A stretch of 64,000 nt of DNA from Macrosoma leucophasiata (GCA_036365455.1 JAWQUS010000030.1:2046001-2110000); one strand, 5' to 3'; counted from the first letter of the stretch, positions 1 through 11,160 are shown. Numbers and translations are program-made. The notes: a model not told the origin generated them from the letters alone.

Positions 1-267
1 TCAATATAGCATCACAATTCTAAAATGTATAATTTTACAAATAATAATTATTCTACTTAACTCTGTAACAACAATACTTGTCACTTTAACATAGTATTTC
101 AGTAATAATTGAGCTAGGCACTTGTAGGTATAACAATCATTTTACCAAGACTAAATTCATGTTGCAAAGCCTGATTAAGGTTCTTTTTAAAATCACAACC
201 ATGTATTAGTTTCTGGGTGCCACTGCGGTATTTGGCTTTTAATTAAAGTTTACACTTAGGATAGTTG
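1..267. other. AT-rich sequence, nothing recognised
   Basis: I see no coding frame and no repeat shared with the rest of the window. Confidence 0.4.
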
Positions 268-500
268 AGATCATCATATCAGCTGTAATATGTCCACTGC
301 TGGACTAAAGCCTCCCCATGAGGAGATGATGGGATACATACCCTCCCCCCTGCCACAATCGCCACGTTTGGCATGTGAATTGGCAATCGCGGTGGTGGTA
401 GTTTCATCGCAGGACGCTGCTGCCCATTTTGCATTATTGCACTTACCTACTACCGCCCCATTGGAATGGTTTGACCGCCATTGTTCGGTTGACGGATAGT
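268..500 (-). repeat. LINE 3'-end fragment (RTE-like, GAT-tailed)
   Basis: Read on the minus strand this ends with a CAGCAGTGGACATATTAC motif followed by GAT-rich sequence. Its minus-strand translation shares the pattern WAA-S-D-TT-IAN-HAKRG with a second copy at 56090-56295. That supports a dispersed repeat rather than a host gene. The clade assignment is inferred from the GAT-type tail and the tail motif shared with the RTE2 copies. Confidence 0.5.
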
Positions 501-587
501 TGGGATATTGGCAACTAAATGAGGTTCTTTGTCTTGAAAAATAATCTGCGTAACTGTACTTTGACATGAATTCGGTTAAAATGTGAA

Positions 588-722
588 CGTGTGTCCAGTT
601 GGCGAAAACAAAATGATATTTTATTTAAGTTTCACTATGTGGACACACGCAAAAATAATCTCGTGTCCAGACGACGAAATAACAAGTCATTACAATTTCA
701 AGTTTAACCAACTGGACATACA
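588..722. repeat. Short inverted-repeat element
   Basis: TGTCCAGTTGG (592-602) is exactly inverted as CCAACTGGACA (708-718). Further GTGTCC/GGACAC pairs lie between them. This fits a small MITE-like remnant. I did not see a second copy. Confidence 0.4.
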
Positions 723-779
723 TGTGTCCGGTCGTCCGTGTCGAGTTGACGAATAACCCAAATTATCTATCCAATAATT

Positions 780-1144
780 TTTATCCATTACACAGATCGA
801 TGAAGATCGGGTTTTTATATCGGATCTAAGATCTAATTTATGGCAAATAAAACATCTGAGAAGTTGCAATAAATCTGCTTTGAGACTATACTTTCTTTGG
901 TCTGAAAATTCCTAAGAGAAATTATTATTAAATATAAAAGTCTCATAATTTGAGTTAGTTTTTGTTATCCACCAATAGTTTCATATTCCAAAGGATTTAA
1001 TGCTTTTAAAAAAAATATCTCCCTACATATAGAACGAATCAATATTCATACAGAACCATGTAAATAACCCTCCCACTTGACCCAATTTTCATTGAATATT
1101 TATGCCCTTATAAATATTTGCCTTGGGCATAAAATTTTGGATTA
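780..1144. other. AT-rich sequence, nothing recognised
   Basis: No credible coding frame or dispersed repeat was seen here. Confidence 0.35.
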
Positions 1145-1390
1145 TTTTTAAACCACATTACATCATCTAAAGGCCTTATATGTGGGGTTAAAAAAACATA
1201 TGACAACGTACTTAAAAACACTACGTGCAGAGTGTAACGGAGCGATGTCTCTGTATTATTTATTCATGAGATTTAAGTAACGGACAGTTCGAGTTGTCAG
1301 TTTTCTACAAGTTCCTCGAATTTTTTCTCGTCAGCTCATAAATGTGCCTAATTCAGGAGGGATTCTGAGTTTTCGTTAGTATTTATATAT
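1145..1390 (+). repeat. Diverged direct duplication, copy 1
   Basis: This block is related along its length to 2097-2355. Shared landmarks in the same order are AAACC-CATTA, TATGAC, GTGTAACGGA, TATTATTTATTCAT, AAGTAACGGACA, ACAAGTTCC, TTTTCTCGTC, CATAAATGT, ATTCAGGAGGGA and CTGAGTTTTC. No convincing frame is conserved in both copies. The function is unknown. Confidence 0.6.
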
Positions 1391-2096
1391 CGAAGTGATG
1401 AGTATTACTGCTATTGCTTTGATATTTATTTATTCTTTTTATGCACGAAGATGGTGTACATAAAGGCGGACTTAATGCCACTAGGCATTATCTCCCAGTC
1501 AACCTTTGGTCATAATGTGTTTAGTGATGATATAGTATTTAGAGAGTATTAACATCTAATCTTCTGTTTAATTTTAGTATACTCAGCTAGTAATCAGTTG
1601 ACTCGCAATTGAGCAAAAACTGAGCCTATTTATCTTCATTTGACATATTTCCAACCTTATCATTGTCACTGAGAAACTCAAACTCAAAAATGTATTTAAT
1701 CACTTGGAAATAATAGAATTTGCTTGTGATAGGTCAAATTGCAAATATAACATTAAAGCCAATAACAACTGATACGTTGATTAATAAGTCAAAGTGAACT
1801 AATGGTCCAAAAATACTTAATAATAAAAATAGGATCAACAGAATGTTCCATACTCTCTTTTACAAACGGCAAGATAAGATTAAACAAAACAATATGTAAC
1901 ATTCTTTGTCCTATTTCTAGAATCTCGTTAGTTTAAAAGATCTACTTTACAGGAAGTCGAACCCACGACTTTTGGTTTAATAATAGCTACGAACTTAATC
2001 TAATCGCTAACTTCAATTAATGACAAAATAAAGCTCAAGTTATGAAAGAAACCCAATGCGCGTAGATACTCTCTGTAAATTAAATCAGTATTATTG
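1391..2096. other. AT-rich spacer between two duplicated blocks
   Basis: The spacer separates the two copies of the roughly 250-bp duplication. No gene or known repeat is visible. Confidence 0.35.
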
Positions 2097-2355
2097 TTTT
2101 AAACCGCATTATATTGCCCAAAACATCTTTTTTAATGCTTAGAATAAAACAACGTATGACGACCCGCTTTAAAAAACACGAGCTCTGTGTAACGGAATGC
2201 ATGTTGCGTATTATTTATTCATATGATTCAAGTAACGGACACTTTACGTCGTCTATTCTGAGGACAAGTTCCGAAGAAAAGAAATTTTCTCGTCGGCCCA
2301 TAAATGTTCTATTGCCGGATTCAGGAGGGACGCTGAGTTTTCTCTGTATTGTATA
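2097..2355 (+). repeat. Diverged direct duplication, copy 2
   Basis: This is the partner of 1145-1390. An 80-codon open frame (2114-2356) crosses it, but copy 1 does not keep that frame, so it is not called a gene. Confidence 0.6.
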
Positions 2356-2726
2356 ATAAATATGTAATATTCTCCTAAATACTCGTATTATATTGTTTTA
2401 ATATAGTGTGGAATGAGGATAGTGTGTTTATGGCCGATTTTGTGTTTAACTTTATGAAATAGTGTGTAAGTGTTGTCTTTACTATTGAAGCAATTAAGCT
2501 CAAGTATGTGATTAAGAATTTAAATGGGTAAGCGTGTCAAAGTAGTCGTAAAGTGATCAAATTGTAAGGTGAACTGCACGTTATTGAGTACGATTAATTA
2601 TTGCAATCAAGGCAAGACATCTTTATTCATATAAAAGTCATAATTATGGCCATTTTTTATTTCATAACAAGTATTAGTTGTACCTACCCAGTAATTAAAT
2701 AACAATATATTTTGAACATTACTTAA

Positions 2727-2806
2727 TCATCATTTCAGAAAAAAGATGGCCACTGGCCAATGGCTTCCCCCAAAGATCGCCACAACGAACGGTTGGGGTC
2801 ACGTCC
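2727..2806 (-). repeat. RTE2 LINE 3'-end fragment
   Basis: The sequence ATCATCATTTCAG followed by a GGCTTCCCCCAAAGA block and CCACAACGAACGGT matches the start of the RTE2 copy at 26066. It represents the last codons of the ORF plus the GAT tail, read on the minus strand. Confidence 0.65.
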
Positions 2807-2809
2807 CTA

Positions 2810-3899
2810 CGTCAAAGAACATTATTTACCGATAAATAATGATTTGGAAGACTGTAACAATAATAATTATTTAGGTTATTCTAAATATATTGATTTTAAA
2901 TTTACATCTTTTATTTCATTTTTATTTTGTCACTATTTTTTCAAAAGTGGTAAACTTGCAACGAAAAGGGCATGTTAGTTTACCACTTTAATATGAATGA
3001 CAATATGTCAATATCAATGGTATGTGAAAATTGCAGCCTGCAAAAAATATTTCCATAAAAAATAAAGACTAAAATTTAGTTTGTACGAAAATAACGAGCT
3101 TATAGATTGCTATTTTACTGAATACGATAGCAGTGACAACTACCACTTAGCGGCATATACATAGTTTTATCATCAGAAGGTGAAATATAATAATGTAGAA
3201 AAGTCGGACAGGCAGATAAATGGCACAGTGATGGATAAACAGTACTGTAGATCATAAAAATGTATATAAAGATTATGTTAGAAAATTAGATAGATTTGCT
3301 AATCTTGGTATTTATTTATGAAATCTGAATTTCTAGATCACATTTGATTTGACACTAGTAAAATTCTGTAGAATATAAAATATCGTTCAATCTTCAATGA
3401 CAATACCCACGACGAGTGATATAATTTAAGAATTAGAAATGCATATTCCTGATCAAAGAGTAAAAAAATATTTGTAAATAAATCAAAACAATATGAGCAC
3501 ATTTTTCCGTTAATTTTATTCACCTTTACTTCATATTCCGTTACATGTAACTATTTAAAATAAAAGTAAAATGTTTATTCTTGCAAATGGAACGTTACGC
3601 AATCGTAAATAAAAAGATAATGGTGATCAAATGGAAATTAAAGTCAGTTATTTCTATCGAAAACAATCGACTTGGACAGACTTCAAAGAACGGACTAACT
3701 GAGGCGAAAGTCCGTAGTTCCGTCGAACTATTTTGTTGAGGAAAACTTTCGGGGTAACTCTTTTGTTGCATTATCTCTTCTACTTTTAAATTTCTTTTGC
3801 CAAACACAATAAAGTTTCAAGGGTAAATACTTATACCTTCATTTGCTCTGTATTTTTTCAGTATTGATTGAAATATTATTTAATAGTAAGCAAAATTAA
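2810..3899. other. AT-rich sequence, nothing recognised
   Basis: Only short chance frames occur. None has recognisable motifs or a repeat partner in the window. Confidence 0.35.
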
Positions 3900-4184
3900 G
3901 TTTTTTTTATGAGGAAGGTGGCAAACAGGCTTACAGGTCACATTGATGTTAAGTGATGACTGCAACTATAGACATCTACACAAAAGCTAGAGGTCAAAAT
4001 GCAGATGCGTTACCACCCCTGAGACTTAAGGTGTCATGTCTCTGTGACAGTAACCTATTACGGGGCCATACATAACTATCTAACCAGAACAGAAAGTGCC
4101 GAACACTATCATTTAGCAAATAGGATAGGTAATGCGATGGTGCCTACGCCCTCGGGCTCCTACACTCAGAACTATAACCAGTAA
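3900..4184 (-). repeat. A-repeat, near full length
   Basis: It begins with poly(T), the complement of the tail. It carries the diagnostic GGTGGCAAACA, GATGTTAAGTGATGACTGCA and GGTGCCTACGCCC blocks and ends at ACCAGTA. It is diverged from the other copies. Confidence 0.75.
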
Positions 4185-4380
4185 TAAAATAATTGATTTA
4201 TTTAAGTTAGATTCCGGATACGACGTCGGGTTTAGATGACTTTCTTAAACAATGCCTGCTATTGTCAACCACATCAAACACACATAATCTGTGGTAACAC
4301 TTGCACAGAGTAGAGATTGTCGCCTCTGAGTTATATCCAGAGTAATGTAATTAACTCGTTATTATTCACAAGTACTACAG

Positions 4381-4697
4381 TTTTTTTTTTTTTTTTTTTT
4401 TATTTATTTTTTTTATGTAATAAAAGTGGCAAACAAGCATGCAGTTCACATTGATGTTAAGTGATGACTGCAGCCTATAGACACCCACACAATGACCATA
4501 GGTCAAAATGCAGATGCGCTACCACTCCTGAGGCATTAGGTGATATGCCTCTGTGCCTGAAATTACAGGGCCGTACATTACCACCTGACCGGAACACGAT
4601 AGTGCTGAACACTACCATTTAGCGGCAAGTATATTAGGTAATGCGGTGGTGCCTACGCCCGCAAGCTCCGTCACTGGAACTCTACCACCAGTGAAAC
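4381..4697 (-). repeat. A-repeat, near full length, long poly(T)
   Basis: A run of about 20 T is followed by GGCAAACAAGCATGCAGTTC and the rest of the family through CTACCACCAGTG. A 4646-4912 open frame overlaps its end and is a by-product of the repeat. Confidence 0.8.
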
Positions 4698-4707
4698 TAC
4701 TTAAGTA

Positions 4708-4852
4708 CGACTGCGACGGAGCTTACGAGCATAGGCACTACCACATTAACTCATTTATCATATCAAATACTAGTGTAACGGTAAATGGATTAAGTAATAC
4801 GGTGGTCGCCTCGTTTTCAAGCTCCAACACTAGAATTTTACCACAAGTAAAA
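4708..4852. repeat. A-repeat head fragments, two orientations
   Basis: Plus-strand head sequence (CGACGGAGCTTACGAGCATAGGC, 4706-4728) is followed by a minus-strand head fragment ending CTAGAATTTTACCACAAGTAAA. The two abut in opposite orientation. Confidence 0.5.
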
Positions 4853-5034
4853 TTGTACACCAGATACACCACGGTTTATAATGTACATCAGATATTTTTT
4901 GATTACATATGATGGTAACCCAGTATGTGTATTGGTAGTGTAACGATGGTAGTAAGTTTATTCCTGCATTGAGTCAGATTTTTCTACTGTCTATAGATAC
5001 TTTCAGATGTGACTGTTTGTTTAAAATTAAATAA

Positions 5035-5250
5035 ATAAATAAAATACGCTAACACTCACAGCCCCACAGTAGGTATAAACCTGTGTCGTGGTTGCCGTTG
5101 TACACATACAACACATACACAAACACCCAGACCCGAAACAAATATCTGTAGGCCATACAAATATTTGACCCGGTGCGGGGATCGAATCCGCGAATCCCTT
5201 CGAATCAAACGGTCATCTCACACCGCTGGACTAACCGGATCGTCAGCTGG
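5035..5250 (-). repeat. S1 tRNA-headed SINE
   Basis: Minus-strand SINE. The head, near 5170-5250, contains a degenerate RNA polymerase III B-box (GGATTCGATCCCCGC) and the ACCCGGTTAGTCCAGC start. The body contains GTGTATGTGTTGTATGTGTA, and the 3' end reads AGCGTATTTTATTTATTTA. A short duplicated GCTGGACTAACCGG adjoins the head. It matches 14994-15202 and 32026-32228. Confidence 0.8.
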
Positions 5251-5511
5251 ACTAACCGGGTTATAATTATGTTCTTTCTACTTATGTTGAGGTGACTTTT
5301 CTCGTAATAAGCACTTCTACTCACACATTTATACTGTTAAAATAGTCACCCTAATCACACATCATCTGTGGCAACAGTTGCACAGAGTAGAGACTATCGC
5401 CACGGAATCATAGAGTAATGTACTCGTAAATTTGATGCTCTGCGGTGAGATCCCGACCACTGAGTTATCTCCAGAGTAATTTAATTAACTCGTTAATACC
5501 CACAAGTATGA

Positions 5512-5745
5512 CAGTTTACTGGTTGTTGTACCTACGACTGTGACGGAGCTTGAGAGCATAGGTACTACTACATAAACTCATCTAGTTGCCACTGAATGGT
5601 ACTATTCAGCACTATCGTGTACCTGTCAGGTGTTAATATTTACAGCCTTGTAATTTTCAGCACACTTTATAGCTCAGGAGTGATATCGCATCCACATTGA
5701 AATCTTTAGGTTTATGGAGATGTTAATAGGCTTCAGCATTAATAA
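5512..5745 (+). repeat. A-repeat, diverged
   Basis: Head, TTCAGCACTATCGTG and CAGGAGTG blocks are present in family order. The 3' part decays before a poly(A) tail is reached. Confidence 0.55.
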
Positions 5746-5794
5746 CCATCAATGAAAACTGTCTGATTGTTTGCCACATCATGACATTAAAAAA

Positions 5795-6008
5795 ATCTTT
5801 GTTTTTATTTAATGGAAGTGGAAAACAATCGTGCAGTTCACATTGATGTTAAGTAATGACTGCAGCCTATAGGCACCCACACAAAGACCAGAGGTCAAAA
5901 TGCAGATAGGTTACCACTTCTGAGCCTAAGGTGTTTGTTTTTGCCTGTGCCGAAAATTACAGAGCCGTACATTACCACCTCACCGTCACTGGAGCTCTAC
6001 CAGCAGTA
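5795..6008 (-). repeat. A-repeat with internal deletion
   Basis: The tail side is intact. The middle block between GTACATTACCACCT and the head is deleted, so it ends CCGTCACTGGAGCTCTACC. Confidence 0.7.
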
Positions 6009-6255
6009 AGTTAATTGATTTATTCAAGTCATATTCCACAGCGTCATCTTCACGAGACTTTTGTCATAAAATACAATTCATACCACATCAAACACATAAT
6101 ATAATCTGTGGTAACAGTTGCACAGAGTAGAGACTGTCACCACAGAATCATAGAGTAATGTACTCGTAAATTTGATGCTCTACGGTGAGATCCCGACCAC
6201 TGATTTAACTCGAGAGTAATGTCCCTTATTACCTCGTTATTATTAACAAATGTTA

Positions 6256-6308
6256 CACTTTACTGGTAGTAGAACTACTGTGACGAAGCTCGAGAGATTA
6301 TGCACCAC
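6256..6308 (+). repeat. A-repeat head fragment
   Basis: TTTACTGGTAGTAGAACT through GCACCACTA matches the first 55 bp of the family. Confidence 0.5.
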
Positions 6309-6545
6309 TAAGTCAGAATCAGAATCAGAAACTCATTTATTCATTTAGGGTGACAGGCACCTCTTATGACACGTCAAAAACAAACAAAATAAATTAAAGT
6401 GAATAACAATTGATATACATGTCAAACAAGATAAAAAATATATGTAAAGTCAAGAATATCACTAAGATAAAACTAAATATAATAAACTAATGTAAGAAGT
6501 ATATCAGTAGAATGTCTCATTTCCCCTTTACAAACTGATAACAAA
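6308..6545 (-). repeat. LINE 3'-UTR fragment with (CTGATT)n tail
   Basis: On the minus strand it runs AAATGAGACATTCTACTGAT ... AATGAATAAATGAG and then tandem TCTGAT units. The first motif recurs at 36433 and the CATAAGAGGTGC block recurs at 31171. It is a non-LTR 3' end of undetermined clade. Confidence 0.55.
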
Positions 6546-6780
6546 GAGTAAAACTGCATTAATTCATATAGTTGTTCGGCACTAACGTGTTCCAGTTGTG
6601 TTTGGGCGTCGGGACGTGACAGCCCTACCGCCCACTAGCGGAAGAATTTTCTTCTACTCGAACTGACAAGATGATATCATTATTGAAAGCAAAACGAAAG
6701 CATTATAGTTATGCGGTCGGTCCCCTGATTACAGAGCAAAGATGACAGAGGAACGTCTTAGTACTGGCGCATTAGGTCGC

Positions 6781-7045
6781 TGGCCGCGTGGTCAGCGGCA
6801 CACCGCGGACACTCCGCTGAAATGCCATACAAACGCTTAGTTTGGTCTCTATTACACAGACATCAATCAGTGAGGTGTATTTACACGTGCACCTGTGTGC
6901 GTAGCACGTAGAGAATACCAAACGTCGCCCATAAAAGAGGAGGAGGTTGGGTGAGACCGCCTCACCAAACCTCCTTCTCTCTTCGGAATCGGGACATCGA
7001 AGTGTCCATTCTACGTAGTATTAATACATATTCTCTGCCAGCGGC
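6781..7045 (-). repeat. M1 dispersed repeat
   Basis: This is an inverted copy of the element at 13786-14030 and 59188-59418. Shared blocks include CACAGACATCAATCAGTGA, GTGCACCTGTGTGCGTAGC and GAAGTGTCCATTCTACGTA. There is no conserved frame and it is probably a non-autonomous element. Confidence 0.65.
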
Positions 7046-7400
7046 CAGCGGCCAGAGCGATAATTGCGCGGGGGCAACATGCGGCCAAATAGCCGCATGT
7101 TGGATTGCGATGTTATTGTTGGTCGCGCGACCAACGTGACCGGCAACGGCTGGCCGTATAATGCGCGCACTTCCATATACCTGCCTTGGAGGAATAAGTT
7201 GACTGCCAAATGCGCAGAAGCACTTAGGACGATAACTCTGATAACAATTTTTAAAGCAAGACCTGAAAACAACACTGCAAAGGAAGGGTTAAACAGGCAG
7301 ATAATACTCTCTGACTTAAGTTTTGAACGACTAGATAGTGAAGTGTATTCACTATCACGTCTTTCAAGTTTGAAGAAAATTGTACAACAAATCCCGCGGT
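7046..7400. other. Palindrome-rich segment
   Basis: Three perfect inverted repeats occur: CAACATGCGGC/GCCGCATGTTG (7075-7102), TTGGTCGCGCGACCAA (7119-7134) and GATAGTGAA/TTCACTATC (7334-7356). A 124-codon frame crosses the region but shows no known motif. Confidence 0.5.
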
Positions 7401-7404
7401 ATTG

Positions 7405-7688
7405 TTTACGGTGGTGGAGTTCCGCTGTAAGAGCTTGAGGGCTTAGGCACCACCGTATTGCCTAATCTATCTGTCGCCAAAAGGTAGTCTTCAGTAATAT
7501 CGTGTTCCGTTTAGATGATAATGTATACCCCCCTAATGATTATTAGAGTCATCAACGGAGGTCTCAAGGGTGGTATCACATCTGCATTTTGATCTCTGAC
7601 TTTTGTGTAGATGTCTATAGACTGTAGTCAACACTTACCATCCATGTGTACTGCATTCATGTTTGCCACCTTCGTAACATAAAAAAAA
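7405..7688 (+). repeat. A-repeat, near full length, diverged
   Basis: It runs from GGTGGTGGAGTTCCGCTGT to GTTTGCCACCTTCGTAACAT and an A-run. Confidence 0.75.
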
Positions 7689-7865
7689 CCACCAGGTATT
7701 AAATTTTAATTAAAAATTATGGTAATCCAGTTTGTGCAAAGGAACGATATAACGATTGTATACCCGAACTGTATCAGATTCTTGTATAGTCTATAAATCT
7801 GGTAGTTTGTGTGTATGTTGTATGTATATAACGAAAATTGTGTGTGTATAATAATAAATAATAAT

Positions 7866-8228
7866 AATGGCAACCCATTATACGTCCCACTGCTGGGCAC
7901 GAGTCTCTCCCCTTTTTTTGGGGGGGGGGAGGCCTGGAGCTTACTCCACCACGCTGCTCCAATGCGGATTGGTGGAGGTGGGTGGGTTAGTGGCCAACCC
8001 GCTGTCGGATGTTTTCAAACCGCCCATAAGGCCTCCGACAAGGTTTAACGACTGCTATCTATCGATAGCAACCGGGACCGACGGCTTAACGTGCCCTCCG
8101 AAGCACGGAAACGCGCATTTAATTTGCCACTAGCGGTCACCCATCACACTACCCGACCGCGCCCGTAGTGCTTAACCGAGCAGATCGCTTACGATCTACA
8201 CCAGCCGTTGGGCTATGCGCGCGCCTCA
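7866..8228 (+). repeat. D-repeat, near full length
   Basis: It begins next to (AAT)n, then has CCCACTGCTGGGCACGAG, CTATCTATCGATAG, GCACGGAAACGCGCATTTAA and ends CTATGCGCGC. Related copies are at 34290, 48890 and 52110. By comparison with LINE tails, the (AAT)n side is probably its 3' end. Confidence 0.75.
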
Positions 8229-8290
8229 ATTGTGTGTGTATAGTGAACATTTTCATGAAAACTTACGTAAATCCTTCCTTTACTAATTAA

Positions 8291-8470
8291 TATATTAATA
8301 CTAATATAGTGAATATGGAAGTTCCTCTGCCTATAAAGCTTTAACAATCAAGTGGCTCAGCCGATTGTGATGAAATTTTACACGAAGATAGTTTCATACC
8401 TAAGCAACGACATAGGCTACTATTCTTGCTTAAATCAAAGAAAGTCCGGGTAGAGTCGCATTAGAAGTCG
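8291..8470 (+). repeat. Helitron-like body fragment
   Basis: ATACTAATATAGTGAATATGG and a GATTGTGATGAAATTTTACA block resemble the bodies of small lepidopteran Helitrons. No CTAG end was seen. Confidence 0.35.
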
Positions 8471-8511
8471 AGTATTTGATTATTTCACTATCAAAACCGG
8501 TACATACCTAA

Positions 8512-8699
8512 TCTTCTTAATATATATAAATCTCGTGTCACAATGTTTGTCCTCAATGGACTCCTAAACCACTTAACCGATTATAATAAAATTCGCACAC
8601 CATGTGCAGTTCGATCCAACTTGAGAGATAGGATAGCTTACATCACGCTATGACTAATAGGAGCAGAGCAGCGCGGGCGAAGCCGGGGCGGGCCGCTAG
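8512..8699 (+). mobile_element. Non-autonomous Helitron H1
   Basis: It starts A|TCTTCTTAATATATAT and ends GGGCCGCTAG|T, the Helitron A-T insertion signature. A GC-rich 3' subterminal region (GCGGGCGAAGCCGGGGC) fits the usual hairpin. The copy at 48058-48242 is nearly identical in inverse orientation. No Rep-helicase is encoded. Confidence 0.8.
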
Positions 8700-9688
8700 T
8701 AACTTATATGAAATAGGTCACCAAAAAACTGACTTATTGAACTTAAAATTGCTATCGGATAAAACTGTGGATATGAAACTGATATAATTATCATTTAAGT
8801 TGAAAATACTTTTAGGTTCACGATTTTATACAGCGCATGTTTAAGTTGATATTTTTTAATATAAACCCCCAAACTAACTGATAGCAATCTAGTAGATTTT
8901 CAAGAGTTACAGCCCACTTAACGCAGGCTTTTACATAAATACTTTTCAAATGAAACACGCGACTAAGTAATTAAATTTACCAACCTGTATCAGATGTAAG
9001 GCTCACACACGATACAATCACATATAAAAATTAAAAAAAAAACACTTCAAACTCGTTTCACGTTCTGTCAAATGGTGATCCAATTTCAAAAGCACTTTTT
9101 GAATTTCATTTTTGCTGGTCGCGCCCGCTTGGCGGCGCCACGCGCGCGCCTCACTCAGCGTTCGTCGCGTCACTGACGTATGGAAAGCATTCACGCATGC
9201 GCTGTAACAAGTGTGCCGATACCTAGTCATTTCATTTTGTAATGAACTGAAAACGTACGCATTTGAATCTGGACCTTAATTCAGATGTATAAAGTTAGTT
9301 TTCCATGATAGGTCGTGTTAAAAGGTACGCTTAAGTTGGAAAATGTTAATATTTTCTGTCTTTCTCCCACTCAAAGCCACATTGCAATTCAATTTTAATT
9401 GAGGAGTACTGAAGTAATGTGAGTTGTAAGGGTTAAATTTGTATGGATTATTTGGACAATAGTCAGTTATTTTGTGTCAAAGCTTATAATACAGATTGCT
9501 TTGTATCGATACCTTTGTCTATATTTATACGAATCGATTTTATTACTGTGTAATCGAATCAGAATACAAGGTTGTTCAATGTCCTTAAAACTAAAGCAAT
9601 ATTGTAAGTTGTTGGTGATAGTAAAAACTTTGTGAGTGTATTCATCATAGTTTTCTTAATTTTAATGGCATGACTGGTTCAATGCGAG
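8700..9688. other. AT-rich sequence with a CpG-dense patch
   Basis: Mostly featureless. Positions 9114-9200 are strikingly GC- and CpG-rich (GCGCCACGCGCGCGCC). This could be a promoter remnant or a transposon piece; neither is shown. Confidence 0.3.
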
Positions 9689-9868
9689 TTTTTTTTAATG
9701 TTATGGAAGTGGCAAACAAGCATGCAGTTCACATTGATATTAAGTGATGACTGCAGCCTATAGACACCCACACAAAGACCAAGCTCAAAATGCAGATGGG
9801 TTACCACTCCTGAGGCCTAAGGTGTTATGCCTATGTGCCAGAAATTACAAGGCCATACAAAATTCTAT
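9689..9868 (-). repeat. A-repeat, head missing
   Basis: The tail and middle match the family. Similarity stops after AATTACAAGGCCATAC. Confidence 0.7.
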
Positions 9869-9949
9869 ATTACCCAAGTTCTATATTATGTAGTCTTAAG
9901 TTTCGAAAGATACTTAGCTTCACGGCTTTCCTTTTCTTATCAGGCAGCG

Positions 9950-10150
9950 TCGGACTGGGCGTAGAGTCGATGTAGTGTTTGCAGGCCGGGCCTCAGTCTA
10001 TTCCCACGCTCCACGGGTCTTGCGGGCATACCGTAAGGATCTATCTTATTAGACCTCGGGCAAACTTTATTGAATGCCCAATTGCCCGGTGAAGTAGACT
10101 CGTCTCGAGACGAGACGCCTACATAAATCCATAGAAAAAATAGAGCTGCC
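9950..10150. repeat. Moderately GC-rich repeat fragment
   Basis: GCCCGGTGAAGTAGACTCGTCTCGAGACGAGACGCC shares its core (CCGGTGAAG-AG-CT, CGAGACGAG-CGC, CCATA/TTAAAA) with 31800-31870, so it is dispersed. GTCTCGAGAC is a local palindrome. Confidence 0.4.
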
Positions 10151-10370
10151 ATTAATCATTATATTTTATTTAACAATGCGCCAATCTATTTATAATGAAA
10201 TGCAGGATTATGATAATTAAACCACAATTTTGAAATAGTATGAAACATATATAAATCTATCTGTTCCAATGAACATAATGATGATGTTCTATATGAAAAT
10301 AATGACATCCTACCGTCAACCCCATCTTTCTTAATAACAATTCTCCTCCAAAGAGTACATTATCTATTTG

Positions 10371-10446
10371 CTCTTCTCTCCTCACCGCACCAAGTCACAC
10401 TACACCTCACCACGCCACGCCTCTCCTCTCCTGGCTTCTCCCCTCT
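10371..10446. repeat. Pyrimidine-rich low-complexity tract
   Basis: CT-rich sequence dominated by CTCTCC and CACC. Confidence 0.6.
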
Positions 10447-10553
10447 TAGTAGAATAATCATGCCAGCTCCTCTATTTCCGTTAAATTTTAGAATTCATTA
10501 CTGAGCACCATACCAAAACTGTATTGTCACAGGCAAAAAATCTGATGTACTTA

Positions 10554-11160
10554 ACTGGTGGTAGAGTTCCAGTGACGGAGCTCGAGTGGGTAGACTACTT
10601 GGCGTTTAACGGTAGTCTTCAGTACTATAGTGTTCTGGTTAGGTGGCCTTTGGCTAGGTTATACGGCCTTATTATTTTCGGCATGGAGCCATATCAACTT
10701 TAGGCTCAGGAGTGGCAACTCAACACAAATCTTTGGTTTTTCTGTAGATTTCTGTAGGCTACAGTATTCAATTATGTGCGTTAAAATTTTTAATAAACTA
10801 CCAGGAAATATAAGAGAATCCAAAAATAGCCCAAATTTTATTAAAATATTAAAAGAGTATCTCCTCAAAAAATGTTTCTACAAACTATCAGAATATTTTG
10901 AAAACACTGATGACTGTCTAAAAATATAAATACATAAATGCTTAAAAATGAATCGGTTTGCTCTCACTGCATTAAATGGATTGCAATACCCAAATAGGGT
11001 TCATTTGTGACAATCTAACAAAAATGTAATATACCACCATTATAATTATTGTAATTACCTACTGTAACAAATGAAAGCAATAAATATTGAGTATTGAGTA
11101 TTGAGTATTGAGTATTACCATCGATGTGCATTGTATGCTTGTTTGTCAGTTCATAAGATG
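10554..11160 (+). repeat. A-repeat split by a LINE fragment
   Basis: The head to the TAGGCTACAGT block (10554-10765) is family A. The family resumes at 11117 with ACCATCGATGTGCATTGTATGCTTGTTTG. The 10766-11116 segment between them is a LINE end, so the LINE inserted later than the A-repeat. Confidence 0.7.
10766..11116 (+). pseudogene. LINE ORF2 C-terminal fragment with (TATTGAG)n tail
   Basis: The frame ending at 10929 encodes VKIFNKLPGNIRESKNS and LKEYLLKKCFY, a pattern seen at the C-terminal end of many non-LTR reverse-transcriptase polyproteins. A 3' UTR of about 150 bp ends in AATAAATATTGAG followed by four tandem TATTGAG units. The element is heavily 5'-truncated and the clade is not resolved. 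Confidence 0.7.

Noticed and set aside
7064..7438. 124-codon open frame
   Set aside because: No motif, crosses palindromes and enters an A-repeat.
9114..9200. CpG-rich patch as a promoter
   Set aside because: No TATA/initiator arrangement or adjacent coding exon could be identified; left as unassigned.
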